From: Bettongia penicillata ogilbyi
Taxonomy: Eukaryota > Chordata > Mammalia > Diprotodontia > Potoroidae
NCBI GenBank assembly: GCA_023548195.1
Contig: JAJHZJ010000014.1
Location: 13,988,718-14,052,717, forward strand
Reading direction: 5' to 3'
Length of the DNA stretch: 64,000 nucleotides
Below the pieces are notes generated by a model. It saw only the letters and a list, made by a program, of their open reading frames with translations, did no database searches and was not told the DNA's origin. This document shows, in pieces, positions 23,339 through 36,041 of this stretch. The translations under genes were made by a program, and so were the position numbers. The first letter of the stretch is position 1. Each line of letters starts with the position of its first letter.

Positions 23339-23958
23339 AAATACAAGCTCAGTTTATAATTTATTGATGATTTTTTAAAAAGCATTTGATTTGGTTGAGA
23401 AAAATGCAACTTAAATTCTTTGCCACAACAAGGCATAAATTAAGGTCATACAATATTCCTCAGTGGAGACAATATTGAACTTTGTTCAATGATCCTCTAA
23501 TTGTATAATCTGATTAATATCAATATATTTTAATAGTTAAATGGTTCCATGGTCTCATCACTCTGAACTCTTTCCAGTTAGTGGATGTCTTAGTCCATTA
23601 ACGATGTTTCATTCTCTTAAATTTTTGCCCAGATATATCCATCATTTCTCAATAGAGGATCCACAAAATTTTATGATGGTCTTCCTATACATCTTCACTG
23701 ATGTTGGTAGAGCACTCTTATTTTCCATCTATTATCCTTTGTTCTCACTACATGGCCAATTAATCATTTCCTCAGTGATTTCCCTTATGCTACTCTAGGA
23801 AAACTGGCCCCAAAACAAGTAGTCTTTGCTATTGATATTTGCATTAACAAGGAAGAAATGAGGATGAGTGGAAAACAATGGCTTTGCTTCCTATGCCGCC
23901 ATACTTTTGTTCTGACTCAAATTTATTTACAAATTGAAGAGTGAGTATAAGTGGAATT
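23339..23958. other. Non-coding stretch
   Basis: AT-rich; the short plus-strand frame at 23541-23798 has no recognisable similarity. No repeat family could be supported. Confidence 0.45.
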
Positions 23959-23959
23959 T

Positions 23960-24185
23960 TTGTGGTTATTGTTTAGTCATTTGAATATTGTCAAACTCTT
24001 TGTGACCCCATTTGGGGTTTTCTTGGCAAAGATACTAGAGTGGTTCTCCATTTTATTTTCCTAATCATTTTATGAATGAGGAACTGAGGCCAATAAGGTT
24101 AAGTGACTTGCTTAGGGTCATACAGCTAGTAAGTGTGTGAGGTCAGACAAGGTCTTCCTGACTCTATCCAGTAAGGTGCCCTGTA
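23960..24185 (-). repeat. Marsupial Mar1-like SINE, near full length
   Basis: The antisense copy runs from 'attgtttagtcatttgaata' and 'tttgtgaccccatttggggt' through 'ttaagtgacttgcttagggt' and 'catacagctagtaagtgtgt' to 'ccagtaaggtgccc'. This is the RTE-tailed SINE type: its 'gtgaccccatttggggtttt' end is shared with RTE/BovB LINEs, whose machinery is thought to move it. Confidence 0.85.
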
Positions 24186-24204
24186 TATTTGGAATTGTTG
24201 GTAT

Positions 24205-25160
24205 TCTTGGTCTTCACTCTCAGAAGTCCAAAATGACATCATTACATTAGAGTCAAGTTACAGTGTATCCAACTGTGTCTGATGAGACCAATATGAGCTC
24301 AGAATGCTCTACCACAGGTCATGCACAAAGAGCCCATATGAACATTTGAGGTGGATTCTCTAAATTTGTGCATCTTTTGCTTCTTTTGAGCTACTTCAAT
24401 CCTGCTTTGCTCATAAAGTATAGAAACTTCTTTGATGAGGTCATGTCATATTGGGTGGTCCTGTGCCAGTTTCTCACATGTCACACAATCAATTCCAAAG
24501 TTCTTCAGAGAGATCTTGAGAATGTCCTTGTACTGCTCTTCTGACCACCATGTGAAATCTTGCCTTGTGTGGATTTTCAGTAAAGTAGTCTTTTAGGAAG
24601 GCATACATTTGGCATTCAAACAATGAGGCCAGCCCATCAGAATTGTGCTCTCTGAAGTAGAGTTTGAACACTTTGCAGTTTAGTTTGAGAAAGGACTTCA
24701 GTGTCTGGTATCTTATCCTGCCAGATGATTTTCAGCATCTTCCTAAGATGATACAAATGGAAATGATTCAGTTTCCTGGCATGGCACTGGTATACTGTCC
24801 AGGTTTCACAGGAATACAACAATGAGATCAAGTACAATGACTGATAAATTGATGATGGTACATTGATGGTGAGTCTCCAGATCTCCATGAAATTTTTCTT
24901 TGACCTTGCCAAGGTTCATTATAGTAGGAGCACAGGCACTGATGAAGGCACTATTCTGCAAGTGGCAATCACATTGTCTTGAGCCCTGTTATTCACTCCT
25001 TTTGATAAGCATAGAAGTTTGTTGACTAGATTAGTTCTGATTGTAAAACCTATGCTAGCTTCACAGCATTCTCCTTCACTGTGGCTATTCCAGAAAAATG
25101 TGCATCCAGCTCTGACTTCCATAACCTGACCTTCAATTTCCAGCATTTTTCCACTCACAG
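24205..25160 (-). mobile_element. Internally deleted LINE: endonuclease scrap joined to RT C-terminus and zinc finger
   Basis: On the minus strand three parts can be read. First, near 24930-24850, is a decayed endonuclease piece with an 'ISACAPTIMN' motif. Second, at 24830-24640, comes an RT C-terminal block 'LLYSCETWTVYQCHARKLNH' continuing 'RKMLKIIWQDKIPDTEVL'. Third, near 24340-24240, is a C-terminal zinc-finger-like end 'LCMTCGRAF' followed by 'HIGLIRH'. In intact relatives hundreds of residues of endonuclease and the whole RT palm lie between the first and second parts, and here they directly adjoin. Several frameshifts and stops are present. I know the C-E-T-W-T-V-Y family as an animal non-LTR retrotransposon but cannot assign the clade. 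Confidence 0.65.
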
Positions 25161-26324
25161 TTGCTATTTGGATGAGATACCTGCTGAGAACTCTTACAAC
25201 AAGAACTGTTCATCTTTCAAGTCTCCTGAATTTTATGTTGTCTTTAAGTGTGCATACATTCCATGTCAATGGAATCATATTTGCAGAAATTTTTGTGTGT
25301 GTGCCTGTGTGTGTATTTCAGTCCCAGGGTAGGATCTTCGCCTGCCCTGGAAAATAGGTCAGTATTGAGTATGGAGACAATTTTTATGACTTTTTTAAAG
25401 TAAATTTTAAAATTTTAAACTTAAATACAAAATAAGAAAAGAAAAAAGAAATAAACCTAAATGCTTAAAAGAAAATAATACAAAATAAGAAGAGAAAAAA
25501 AAGCGTTGCCATATGCATAGTAGAATATGAGAGAGGATTCAAAATATATAGCAATAAATTTCCATTTCAAGAAAGTAATAAATGTTATGTGTTGAGATGT
25601 GTTCATGTTTTTTTTTTGCATCCTTTTACATGTTCTTTTTTCTTTGCTGTGCACTTTTTACTTTGTTCTTTTTTCTCCCTTTCTCCCAGAAGGCAACAAT
25701 TATATAAATAAATATATATAGGTAGGTAAGTATATGTACATATATACACAACACATAATACACATATGTGCACACATACATAGACATATATACATAAACA
25801 TACATACACCTATATATGTATACACATACATATATAGGCTTAGATATTGATAGTCATAGTCGTATATGCATTCATTTGCACCTATGTAAAACCATACTAT
25901 ACTTATTTTTCCTCTGTTTCTCTGAACCTCTTCCTTTATAAGTCCAAGTCTTTCTATATTTTTCCATGTCTACTAACTTGTCATTTTCTATACCACAGCA
26001 ATGGTCCCACCTTATGCTGTCTAGTCATTTTAAATAGTCAAGACAATGTTGATAAATATGGCTCACACATAGTGTGCTTTTCCTATTTTTCTCTTTTGAT
26101 TAAATCTATTTTAGCCCTAACTTTGTCCAAGATCATGATTACCACCCTGCTCCTTTTCCCTAACAAATTCTATTCCTGATCTTTATTTTATGTTTGTATA
26201 TTATCTCTTATTTCCTATTCCTCCTGACTCCTCTATTTACTTCTACCTCCTACCTTGACCTCCTATTAATTGACATAACTTCCTTCCAAGGATCCCTCCC
26301 TTATCCTCTTGTTTCCATAATTTT
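25161..26324. other. AT-rich stretch with TA/CA-rich simple repeats
   Basis: Degenerate TA/CA repeats occupy about 25700-25850 and a GT-rich run lies near 25292-25318. The part from 25600 to 26320 looks like worn antisense LINE 3'UTR sequence, but I cannot align it securely. There is no gene. Confidence 0.45.
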
Positions 26325-28990
26325 TAGTCTTTAACATTCACCTCCATAAGATTTTGAGCTCCAAATTTTCTCCCCCTTCCTTATTTCTCCTCTCTCCAAG
26401 ATGGTATTCAAACTAATGTAAGCTCTATACCTACATTTATGTTAAACATATTTTCACAGTAGTTGTATTGTAAAGAAGAAATAGAATCAATGGAAAGAAC
26501 TATGAGAAAGAAGAAACAATAATAACAAAAAAAGACAGAGAAAATAATATGCTTCAATCTGTGTTAAGACTCCTTAGTTCTTTCTTTGGATGTAGATAGC
26601 TTTTTTTCCCATGTTTTGGAGTTATCTTAGATCCTTGCATTGCTGAGAAGAGTTAAGTCTATCAAAATTAGCCATTGTACAATGTTGTTGTCACTATGTT
26701 CAATGTTCTCCTGGTTCTACTCATTTCCTTCGGCTTCAGTTCATGTATGTAAGTCTTTCCAGGTTTTCTGCATCATTTCTTATGGAACAAATAGTATTCC
26801 CTCACATTCATATACCACAACTTGTTCAGCCCTTTCCAAATATATGAGCATCCCTTCAATTTCCCATTCCTGAACAAAACAAAAAGAGCTACTATTAATA
26901 TTTTTGTGCATATGGGTCTTTTCCCCCCATTTTTATGACCTCTTTGGGATATAGACTTAGGAGTGGCATTGCTATGTCAAAGGATACGCACAATTTTATA
27001 GCCAATTGGACATAGTTCAAATTGCTCTCCAGAATGTTTGGATCAATTTACAAGTCTACCAACAATGCATTAGTGTTCCAATTTTACCACATCCTCTCCA
27101 ACATTTATCATTTTCTTGTTGTGGCACACAGCCAATCTGACAGGTGTGATCTAGTATCTCACAGTTTTTTTGATTTGTATTTCTCTAATCAATAGTGATT
27201 TAGAACTTTTTTTCCATATAACTATAGCTTTAATTTCTTCACCCAGAAACTGATTGTTCATATCCTTTAATCATTTATCAATTGGGGAATGACTTGTATT
27301 CTTATAAATTTGAACCAGTTCTCTATATATTTTAGAAATTAGACCTTTATCAGAGACTCTGGCCATAAAAATTGTTTCCCACTTTTCTGCTTATGTTCTA
27401 ATCTTGGTTGCATTGACTTTGTTTGTGAAAAAACTTTTCAATTTAATGTAATCAAAGTCATCCATTTTGCATTTCATAATGTTCTCTATCTCTTATTTGG
27501 TCATAAATACTTTTGTTCTCCATAAAACTGATAAGTAAAATTTTCCTTGCTCTCCTAGTTTGCTTATAATATCAGCCTTTATGTCTAAATCATGTACCCA
27601 TTTTGATTTTATCTTGGCACATTGTGTAAGATGTTGGTCTATGCCCAGTTTCTGCCCTACTATTTTCCAGTTTTCCCAATAGTTTTTGTTGAATAGTGAG
27701 TTCGTATTCCTAAAGCTGGAATTTTGGGTTTATCAAACACTGCATTACTATAGTCATTGACTATTGTATATTGTGTCCCTAACCTATTCCACTAATCCAC
27801 TACTCTATTTCTTATCTGGTACCAAGTAGTTTTGATGATTGCTGATTTATAATACAATTCAAGATCTGGTACGGCTAGGCCACCTTCCCTTGATTTTTTT
27901 TCATTAATTCCTTTGATATTCTGGACCTTTTGTTTGATGGTTTTGTTATTATTTTTTCTAGGTCTATGGAATCATTTTGGTTAGTTTGATTGGTATAGCA
28001 CTGAATAAATAAATTAATTTGGGAAGAATTTATTTATTTATTATGTATTATACTATTAGCTTGGCCTACCCATGAGCAACTGATAGTTTGTTTAGATCTT
28101 ACTTTTTCTGTGTGAAAAGTGTTTTGTAATTGTGTTCATATAGTTTCTCAGTTTGGCTTGGCAGTTAGACTCCCAAATATTTTGTAATATCTACAGTAAC
28201 TTTAAATGAAATTTTTTTCTGTCTCTTGCTGTTGGGCTTTGTTAGTAATATATAGAAATATATGGAAACCCAATGATTTATGTGGGTTTATTTTATGTCC
28301 TGCAACTTTGCTAAATTCTTTATTATTTCAAGTCGCTTTTTATTTCATTCTCTAGAATTCTCTAAGTGTACTATCACAATATCTGCAAAGAGTGATATCT
28401 TTGTTCATTGCCTATTCTAATCCTTCAGTGTCTTTTTCTTCTCTCATTGCTAAAGTTAATATTTATAATACAATATTGAACAACAGTTGTGATAATGGAC
28501 ATCCATGCTTCACCCCTGATCTTACTGGAAATTCTTCTAGCTTATCCCTGTTACATATAATGCTAGTTTATGGTTTTCAGTAGATGCTACTTATCGTTTT
28601 AAAGAAGATTCCATTGATTCCTGTGCTCTCTAGTGTTTTTTTTTTAAATAGAAAAGGGTGTTTTATTTTGTCAAAAACTTTTTCTATAATCTATTGAGAT
28701 AATCATATGATTTCTGTTAGTTTTGTTGTTGATATGGTCAGTTATACTGATAGTTTTCCTAACACTGAACAAACCCTGCATTCCTGGTATAAATTGTACC
28801 TGGTCATAATGTATTATCCTTGAGATAAGTTGCTGTAATATCTTTGTTAATATTTCACTTTAAATTTTTGCATCTATATTCATTAGGGAAATTGGTCTAT
28901 AATTTTCTTCCTTTGTTTTGGCTCTTCTTGGTTTAGGTATCAGCACCATATTTACATCATAAAAGAAGTTTAGTAGGACTCCACCTATTT
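26325..28990 (-). mobile_element. L1 element, 3' half (RT to 3'UTR), antisense and decayed
   Basis: The plus strand begins with the HAL1/L1-type tail in reverse ('aagattttgagctccaaatt'). It continues through the 3'UTR (26400-26940, including 'tcatataccacaacttgttc') and the ORF2 C-terminal region ('tggtgtggcacacagcc'-like at 27120). It then runs through RT up to about 28990 ('cattgcctattctaatcctt' near 28405, antisense of the RT catalytic region). The reading frame is destroyed. The 5' half and ORF1 are absent, as usual for truncated L1 insertions. Confidence 0.75.
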
Positions 28991-29039
28991 TCCAAATAGT
29001 TTATATAGTATTGGAATTAATTGTTCTTTAAATGTAGAA

Positions 29040-30450
29040 TTCACTTATAATATTTGTAGCATTTATGTTGCTGTAATCATTGTGTATATTGTTTTCTTGG
29101 TTCTGCTTATGTGTTTACTCTACATCAATTCTTATATCCTTATAATCATCACATTTATTATTTCTTAGAGCATAGTAATATTCTATTGTGTTCATGTACC
29201 ACAATTTGTTTAACAATTGATGGGCATTGGCTTCATTTCTAATTCTTTATTAACACAAAAATTGCTGATATAAATATCCTGGTGAATAAGGGGGCTTTCC
29301 TCTGATCAATGGGTTCCCTATAAAATGCAATCTCTGATACAAGATGTATGGACATTTTAGTCACTTGATATAAATAATTCCAAATTACTTTCCAATATGG
29401 TTATTCACAGCTCCATCAATAATGCATTGCTATGCCTATTACCCCAGAACCCATCCGGCATTGACTATTCCTAATTTTTGTCAGGTTTTCCAATATGTAG
29501 ATTGTGAAGTAAAGCCTTAGGGTTTTTTATGTGTATTTTTCTTAACATCAGTGATTCTGAGCATTCTTTCATGTGGTTGTAAATTGTTCTTTTGAGAATT
29601 ATTTGTTCATATCCTTGGACCACACATATCTTTCGTGTACTAGCGATTACATACTCTTGCACATATCATTTAAGTATCTTGAATACCAAATCTTTATTAG
29701 AGAAATGTGATACACAGATTTTTTCCCCCATTAGACCAGTTCCCTTTCTATCCTAGGTACATTGATTTTTTTTTGTGCAGAAACTTTCCAGCTTCATGTA
29801 TCAAAGTTACCTATTTTATCTTTAGTAATTTTCTCTTTCTCTTGTTTGGTGAAGAATACATCTCCTACCCATAGTTATAATAGGTATTTGGTCTGCTTTT
29901 CTTCTACTTTATAAAAATAGAATGAGCTTTAACATTAAGGTCATGTATTCCTTTAGAATGTATTGTGGAAAGCCTAATTTATGCCAGACTTTTTTCCAGT
30001 ATTGTCAGTGTTGTTTTTTTCTTTTTAGATCATCCAATAAGGAGATTTTTTTTTTTAAAAAAGGTAATTTTGTTTTCTACTTTATCAAACACTGAATTAT
30101 TGAGTTTCATTGTTTCTGATTCTCCCGTATCTGGTCTGTTCCATTAATCTATCTTTTAAAAAACAATACTGTTGGGTTTTATGACTATTTCTTTATAGTA
30201 TAGTTTGATGTCTGGAAGTGCTATTCTCCCCTTCATCCCTACCTCTTTTCACCATTTCTCTTCATATTCTAGTTCTTTGTTTTTCCAAATGATATTTATT
30301 ATTATTTTATCAAGTTCTACAAAATATCCCCTTGGTAATTTGAATTGACATAGCATTAAAAGTGTAAATTAACTTTAGTGGTATTGTAATTTTTATTATA
30401 TATACTTGCATGGTCTAGCCATGAGCCCTGACTATTTCTTTGGGTATTTA
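29040..30450 (-). mobile_element. Second, diverged antisense L1 3' fragment
   Basis: It repeats the same order of landmarks as the preceding L1. 'gtaccacaatttgtttaaca' near 29200 is followed by 'attgatgggcattggcttca', 'aattactttccaatatggtt', 'agctccatcaataatgcatt' and 'tttttttgtgcagaaacttt'. The sequence differs enough to be another L1 subfamily rather than a duplication. No frame remains open. Confidence 0.7.
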
Positions 30451-30589
30451 AGTTGTTCTTTATTTAAGAAGCACTTCCCATTAAAAGCTAAAAATTCTTG
30501 AGGGCAGATTCTTCCTAAGAATTTATGATGAAAAATATTGTGAAAGAAAACACAGATATGAAGATTAAAATCCTACCTTCTATAAGAAG

Positions 30590-30830
30590 CATTCCCAATG
30601 CCTCTAAATTCAGTGCTTTCTCTCTTTTAATTATTTACTATTTATTCTGTATATAACTTGCTTTGTTTATATTTATTCATAGGTTGTCTCCCCAGTTATT
30701 TTGTAAGCTCTTTGAAGGAAAGAACTATCTTTTGCCTCTTTTTGCATCTCTAAGTGCTTAGTACTGTGCCTGACACATAATAGGCATTTAGTAATTGTTT
30801 ACTGATTGATTTATTAATTGAATAATCACT
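30590..30830 (+). mobile_element. L2 LINE 3' end
   Basis: The segment has the classic L2 tail order: 'ttgtaagctctttgaaggaa', 'agaactatcttttgcctctt', 'agtactgtgcctgacacata', 'ataggcatttagtaattgtt'. It is a short, old fragment. Confidence 0.8.
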
Positions 30831-31314
30831 CATTCCCAAGGTTCTTTTTTATTATTGTTATTATTTTTATCCTAGCCATCAGTTCTTGTTAGTATCAAAT
30901 ATACATTTGATAACTATCTTTTATATATACTTATATATGTGTGTACATATACATGCATTATACATATACATATTATATATACTATTCACAGAATATTTAT
31001 ATGTATATGAATGTGTATGTATATATTCCCTTAAGGCAGTGAAAAATATAGTAGACATAAAGATAACTGAAATCACTCATCACTGCTATATCTTACTCAT
31101 GAGCTAAACTTTTGATCTATTTCCCAAACTCCTTATTCTTTCCCTCTTTTTGTCTAGTTGGTCTCAACTTTATCTACTCCAGTGCAACATCACTTCTATT
31201 TTTTTCATCTTTTGATCTTCACCAAGTGCTCTCCACTTCACTCCAATTCATGGACTTTTTCATAAGTACACCCCTTCATATACAATACTATTGCTGTTAC
31301 TGACACACATAATT
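30831..31314. other. AT-rich stretch with TA/CA-rich repeats
   Basis: Degenerate TATATG/ACATAT repeats run through about 30920-31025. No gene or assignable repeat was found. Confidence 0.5.
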
Positions 31315-31745
31315 TCTTTCTGTTTAAATTTTTAAATTAATTTAATTTTAATTTATGAAATAAAACAATCATTTCCATAACATAGTAGAATAAAAAGATT
31401 ATTGTACATGAAACTGAAAATCTATTATGTAGAACTTGCTATTTCTTTTAAATCTATAATGAATTTATCATGTAACTTTTCCCCTTTTTTCTATTCCCTC
31501 CATCCCAGCCTAGAGATGACTACCTTTAGATGTACGTGTGTATGTGTGTGGGTTTGTGTGTGTGTGTGAGAGTGTGCGTGTGTCTGCTTTCTGTGTGTGT
31601 TTCTATAACACTATTTAGGAGTTCTTTCTCTAGATGCAAATAGCATCTTCCTTCATAGGTTCTTTGTAGTTAATTTTTATTTATAATAGTCACAATGCTA
31701 TTTGTTTCCTACATTGTACTTTTATGTGGTATTTAGCTTGGTGGA
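31315..31745 (-). mobile_element. Antisense L1 3'UTR fragment
   Basis: 'aaataaaacaatcatttcca', 'taacatagtagaataaaaag' and 'aggagttctttctctagatg' match the order of the L1 3'UTR at 58480-58760 and 26400-26600. A GT-rich repeat (31541-31600) interrupts it. Confidence 0.62.
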
Positions 31746-33360
31746 TATAGATAGCCAGTTTTCTCATTCTCCTTAGATTTTCAGTGGAAAATAAAATCTT
31801 AACATCTTGACCAGGGGATTGTCATTCCTAAAAGCATAGTCAAGAAATGCAAATCTCGTTGTCAGATTCTCAAATTTTCTTGATTAGCTTTTTTCTTCCA
31901 AAACTTTTGCAGTGATGTAAAATAGTACCTGTGCTTCTAGAGGTTCTTCAATTTCTTGTCCAAATGTTGGTAATACTTGGTAACTTCATTCCTTCTAACA
32001 GTATCATTTGTGCCCTGCCATGAGTCACCACAATTGGATGACAGTTATCTGATTTCATACATCTTGGGAGGTTTTCTGTCAAATCCTAGTGACCTACCTT
32101 GGGATGATAAGAGATTTCTCAATTGTTACCATATCAACAGAAAAACTGCTACATTACAGGTTTATTGACCACAACTATTATGTTCTTTAACAGACAATAG
32201 CATTTGCAGATCCACAGAGGTCTCTTTAGACAGCTCCCCCTTTACTTACTCAGAGTATTTGTTCTTTGGAGGACCAAGAGTTGCTTGATTCTCAGAAGGT
32301 ATGGCTCCCTCTTCATAAGCCAGTGCTTTGTATCTGTTATTCAGTCCCAAGTTGCGCTTCTTTTATTTTTCTCTGTGTCATATTTTCTTACTTTTTAAAC
32401 AGTTCATACAGGTTAGTATCTTCCTTTAGCCTCTCCAGATTCTTCTTTGAATTGAAAATTTTCCTGGAAAGTGGATAGGTGTTCCTAGAGGTTTTTTTAA
32501 CCTACTCTTTTATTTTATGAGTAACCTACATTTTGAGTATAGAGTCACTTGGGTCAGGCAAAAATGTGAATATCCCACATTCTTCTAAGCAGGTCTCTGC
32601 AAAGTTCTCACTGCTGTCAATTTTATAAAGTAAAAATAGGAAATAAAGTATGAGCAGATGTAAGTGCCTTCTTCCTCTTCTGCCTTAGAGACATCTCCAG
32701 CAAAGAATTTGGGGAGGTTAAGGGGTATTACTAACTGTAGTGAAATGGAAGCTGTGCACATATGTCATTAATATAATGGTGTATATCAATGTCTTCAAGA
32801 ATAGTGACTTCTTTCAGGTTTCTGCCCAAAATAATGTGGCAGTATGAGAGAGTATTCAGGTAGTCCAAGGGAAGGACAGTGAAGGTATACTGGACTTTTT
32901 CCTAAATTGAAGCAAATTGCTTTTGACCAATTTCAGCCACAGGAATAGTAAAAGCAGTATTAGTGTGGTCAGAACCCCTATGCCACTCTCCCTGGGTCTG
33001 GGATACCTGGTTTGTGATGTTCACAAGTTCAAGAACAACTATAACAATGGACTTTGTTTAGCTCCCTATATTCTCCTCGATATTTCTAGGTGCCACCTTC
33101 CATCCTAAAAGGTGAAACAGAGTTCTTATAAGGAGAATTGGTATAACAAAGTACTTTGGACTCTTTCATTTTCTTCACTACAGAAGAAATATATTTCATT
33201 TTCCTGAAGACCTGATATTGTCTGGCATTAGAAACATGGGATAGTTTGGGTAATTCTAAAGGTTTTCATTTGTCTACCCACAGAAACAAGTATAGAAGTT
33301 GCAGAAATGGCATGCACAGATACTGACTCCCAAGACTCTATAATATAACTTCCTTCCATG
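31746..33360. other. Stretch without recognised features
   Basis: It holds unique-looking sequence with moderate base composition. Short frames (31977-32168, 32204-32398, 32917-33108 plus) have no recognisable similarity. I could not support an exon. Confidence 0.5.
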
Positions 33361-33362
33361 TT

Positions 33363-33597
33363 GGTGTTGTTCAGTGATGTCCCCATTTGGGTTTTCTTGG
33401 CAAGGGTACTGGAGTGGTTTATCATTTCCTTCTCAAGATCACTTAGCAGATGAGGAACTGGGGCAAACAGGATTAAGTGACATGTCCAGGGTCACACAGC
33501 TAGTCAGTGTCTGAGGCCAGACTTGAACTCATGAAGATAAACCTTCCTGACTCTAGGGTCAGCATTCTATCCACTCTGTCACCCAAGTTTCCCTTCT
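33363..33597 (-). repeat. Marsupial Mar1-like SINE, near full length
   Basis: The antisense SINE runs from 'ccccatttgggttttcttgg' through 'caaggg' and 'tactggagtggtttatcatt', then 'gggtcacacagctagtcagt', 'gtctgaggccagacttgaac' and 'tatccactctgtcacccaag'. It is one of the better preserved SINE copies here. Confidence 0.9.
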
Positions 33598-34797
33598 ATA
33601 ACCTGCCTTCTATAGACTTTCCAGAATTATCTGAGTGGAGCAGGGGCTTTAGAAGATGCCTAAGGCTTGAATGAGCCCTGGTACTGAACTTATCTATATC
33701 TGTGTGTAGAGAAATTTCATGGGGCATTCCCATGTTTTGGCCATCACTTATTAATTCCATGTTTCAGAAACTACATTCAATTTTCCCTTCAGAAGGTGTC
33801 ATTTCCCTCTGCATACCTAGCAGTATGGCAGACTTTGTGACACCTTCTGCTAGAGGTATGCTAGAGTCAATTTGAACTTAAAAGCTATTGCTAAGTTTTT
33901 ATCATGAAAATTTACTCCTTGTAATTCAGCAAATGATCCAAATTAATACTTGATTTATTATTTTATTTATTATTTAGATTTAAGAAAGTGATGATGAAAA
34001 TGTTAATAAAGCATACAAAACATACAATTGTTATATGTACATTTTGGGGGGAGAGCCAGTTGTTAAATATTTATGTACATACTCCTTGCCTCTTCCATGA
34101 ATCAGTCCTAAAGTTTCTATTCCCATTGACAGCAGTATTTGACCAAGCCACAACTGTCCCAAATTTTTCTTAAATTCCACCAGTTGATCATCCCATACCT
34201 GTGTGGCAGAGAAAAATCCATAGTTATTCTGGTGGGGCTCCATTCAGAAGGTAGGATTTAATTACAGCTGGAACAATCTAGTCACAGGCTAATGTGTATG
34301 TGGTGGAGGACAAACTATCAAACTCATTTCCTTTAAGAATTTTACTCCCACCCTTACAGATCCCTATCAGGGAGCTGGCTCTGACAGGAATTCATCTTTA
34401 TAGGGTCAGGTCTGATTAACACTTCATTTTAGTACTACAAAGAGCCAACCCCATCTTGAGTCTCTAATAAATTTTCGTTGACTCTCTAAAAGTATGTCCT
34501 CAGAAAGAATCCCAGCCTATACAAGTTAGCTTCAGAGAGTAGCTTAGCGTTGGCTTCATTATGCCACACCCTGAGGAGGCATTGCTCCAATGACTCATCA
34601 GATTTCTGTTTGAACTTCTACTACAATCCCCCCAGCTCCTTGATGGAGAGGGTCTGCCCACCCCCTGCTTCCTCAGAACAGGGAATCACCCTCATCCAGG
34701 GAACAGTAATAAGATAATTACAGGGTTACTTTAAAAAATCACCTGTGGGAGTTCCCAAGTCTCTTCATTCCTTCCTTTCCTTGATCCTTACAATTCT
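33598..34797. other. Stretch without recognised features
   Basis: No gene could be supported. 34370-34740 is slightly richer in G+C than its neighbours, but I see no family or coding signal in it. Confidence 0.45.
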
Positions 34798-34925
34798 GAG
34801 ATGTAAGTGGTGCAAATATACAGACAAGAGAACTGAGGTTCAAAGAGGTTCAGTGTTTGCTCACATGTCATAGGTCTTGTAAGTGGCAAAATGAGAACTA
34901 TATTCTGACTCTAGAGAGCTGTTTC
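34798..34925 (-). repeat. MIR-like fragment
   Basis: 'agaactgaggttcaaagagg', 'ttcagtgtttgctcacatgt' and 'tctgactctag' give the antisense MIR order. Diverged. Confidence 0.62.
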
Positions 34926-35139
34926 CACCATAATCCTGTAATCTGAGAGGTAAATATCTGAAATGAATGCCCCTGATGTGGGCAATCAGTTGAACACAAA
35001 CAATTGCATAGGCGACAACAGACAAGACAAGAGAATATTTGCATTTTGGAACATGTATTTTTAGTGTTTATAGGTAAAGGCATATATTGTAATCTTCTGG
35101 TTAGATTGTGGGTAGAGAGCAAATGTGCATTTATTATAT

Positions 35140-35226
35140 TATTATCACCTTCAGCACCTAGAACAGTTCCACTCACTTTTTTTAATATAACATACAAAAA
35201 TGATTATTGAATGAATAAATAAATAC
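35140..35226 (+). mobile_element. L2 LINE tail
   Basis: 'cagcacctagaacagttcca' followed by 'ttattgaatgaataaataaa' is the L2 3' terminus. Confidence 0.6.
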
Positions 35227-35420
35227 ATTTATGAGGAAGAAAAGTACCATTTCATCACTTGGGAAAATTTCTACAAGTGCTGCAGGAAAGCCGCAAAATA
35301 ACATTTTCTATTATTTCTTTTGCTTTTGTATCACTTACTTAAAGAAAAGTCCTAAAGCATTTTTTAGCTTTAGCTTCCTCAAACATTTTTTGGGGAATAT
35401 TTTCCTCTTCCCCTTCTATT

Positions 35421-35423
<3 letters not shown>

Positions 35424-35454
<31 letters not shown>
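35424..35454. repeat. (TG)n microsatellite
   Basis: A pure TG run of about 15 units lies just before the LTR-like direct repeat. Confidence 0.95.
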
Positions 35455-35458
<4 letters not shown>

Positions 35459-35472
35459 ACCTTTTACAAAGG

Positions 35473-35905
35473 AATGTTTACTTCAAAGGTATATAAAAAC
35501 AAATAACATCCCCATACTGTCACTCTGGAGAGGGGAGGAGAATCAAGTTTATAGCTAGCTCAGTTCCTATATAACATAGTCCTCTACTGAGTTCCATGTT
35601 GAAAGCTTACCCTGGACTCAGGTGCTTGGCACTCTGACTTCTCTCGTTTTCTTTGCTAGGTTGGCAACAACACTGACCTGGAAGTCTGCCTTTGAGATCA
35701 CTGCAGCTCAAAACCCTGGTTCTGAGAACTCCACTGCCTGTACTTAAAACTGAAAAAGACAAATAAAATAGAACAAAACTCCCAAGTCATTTCTCATGGC
35801 TACAGAGCCTAAAAGTGGGGAAAGAAAGAGAGGTAGATCTTGCCCTCAGTCACCTCAATTCATAGTGCTCATTTTGTAAGTGAACAGCACCCTCTCCACC
35901 TCTAT
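35473..35905 (+). repeat. LTR-like direct repeat, copy 1
   Basis: It aligns by eye with 37588-38080 in the same orientation. Shared blocks are 'tttacttcaaaggtat', 'tctggagagggg'/'tctggagaggga', 'agctcagttc', 'agaacaaaactc'/'agaacaaaaactc' and 'gagcctaa'/'aggcctaa'. An AATAAA sits near 35762. Two diverged direct repeats about 2.1 kb apart suggest LTRs of an old element, but I see no primer-binding site or gag/pol between them. Confidence 0.55.
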
Positions 35906-35964
35906 AGGTTGAGAGAAACAGAAGCAGCAGAAGAGAGACAGAGAAACATACACACAAACACACA

Positions 35965-36041
<77 letters not shown>

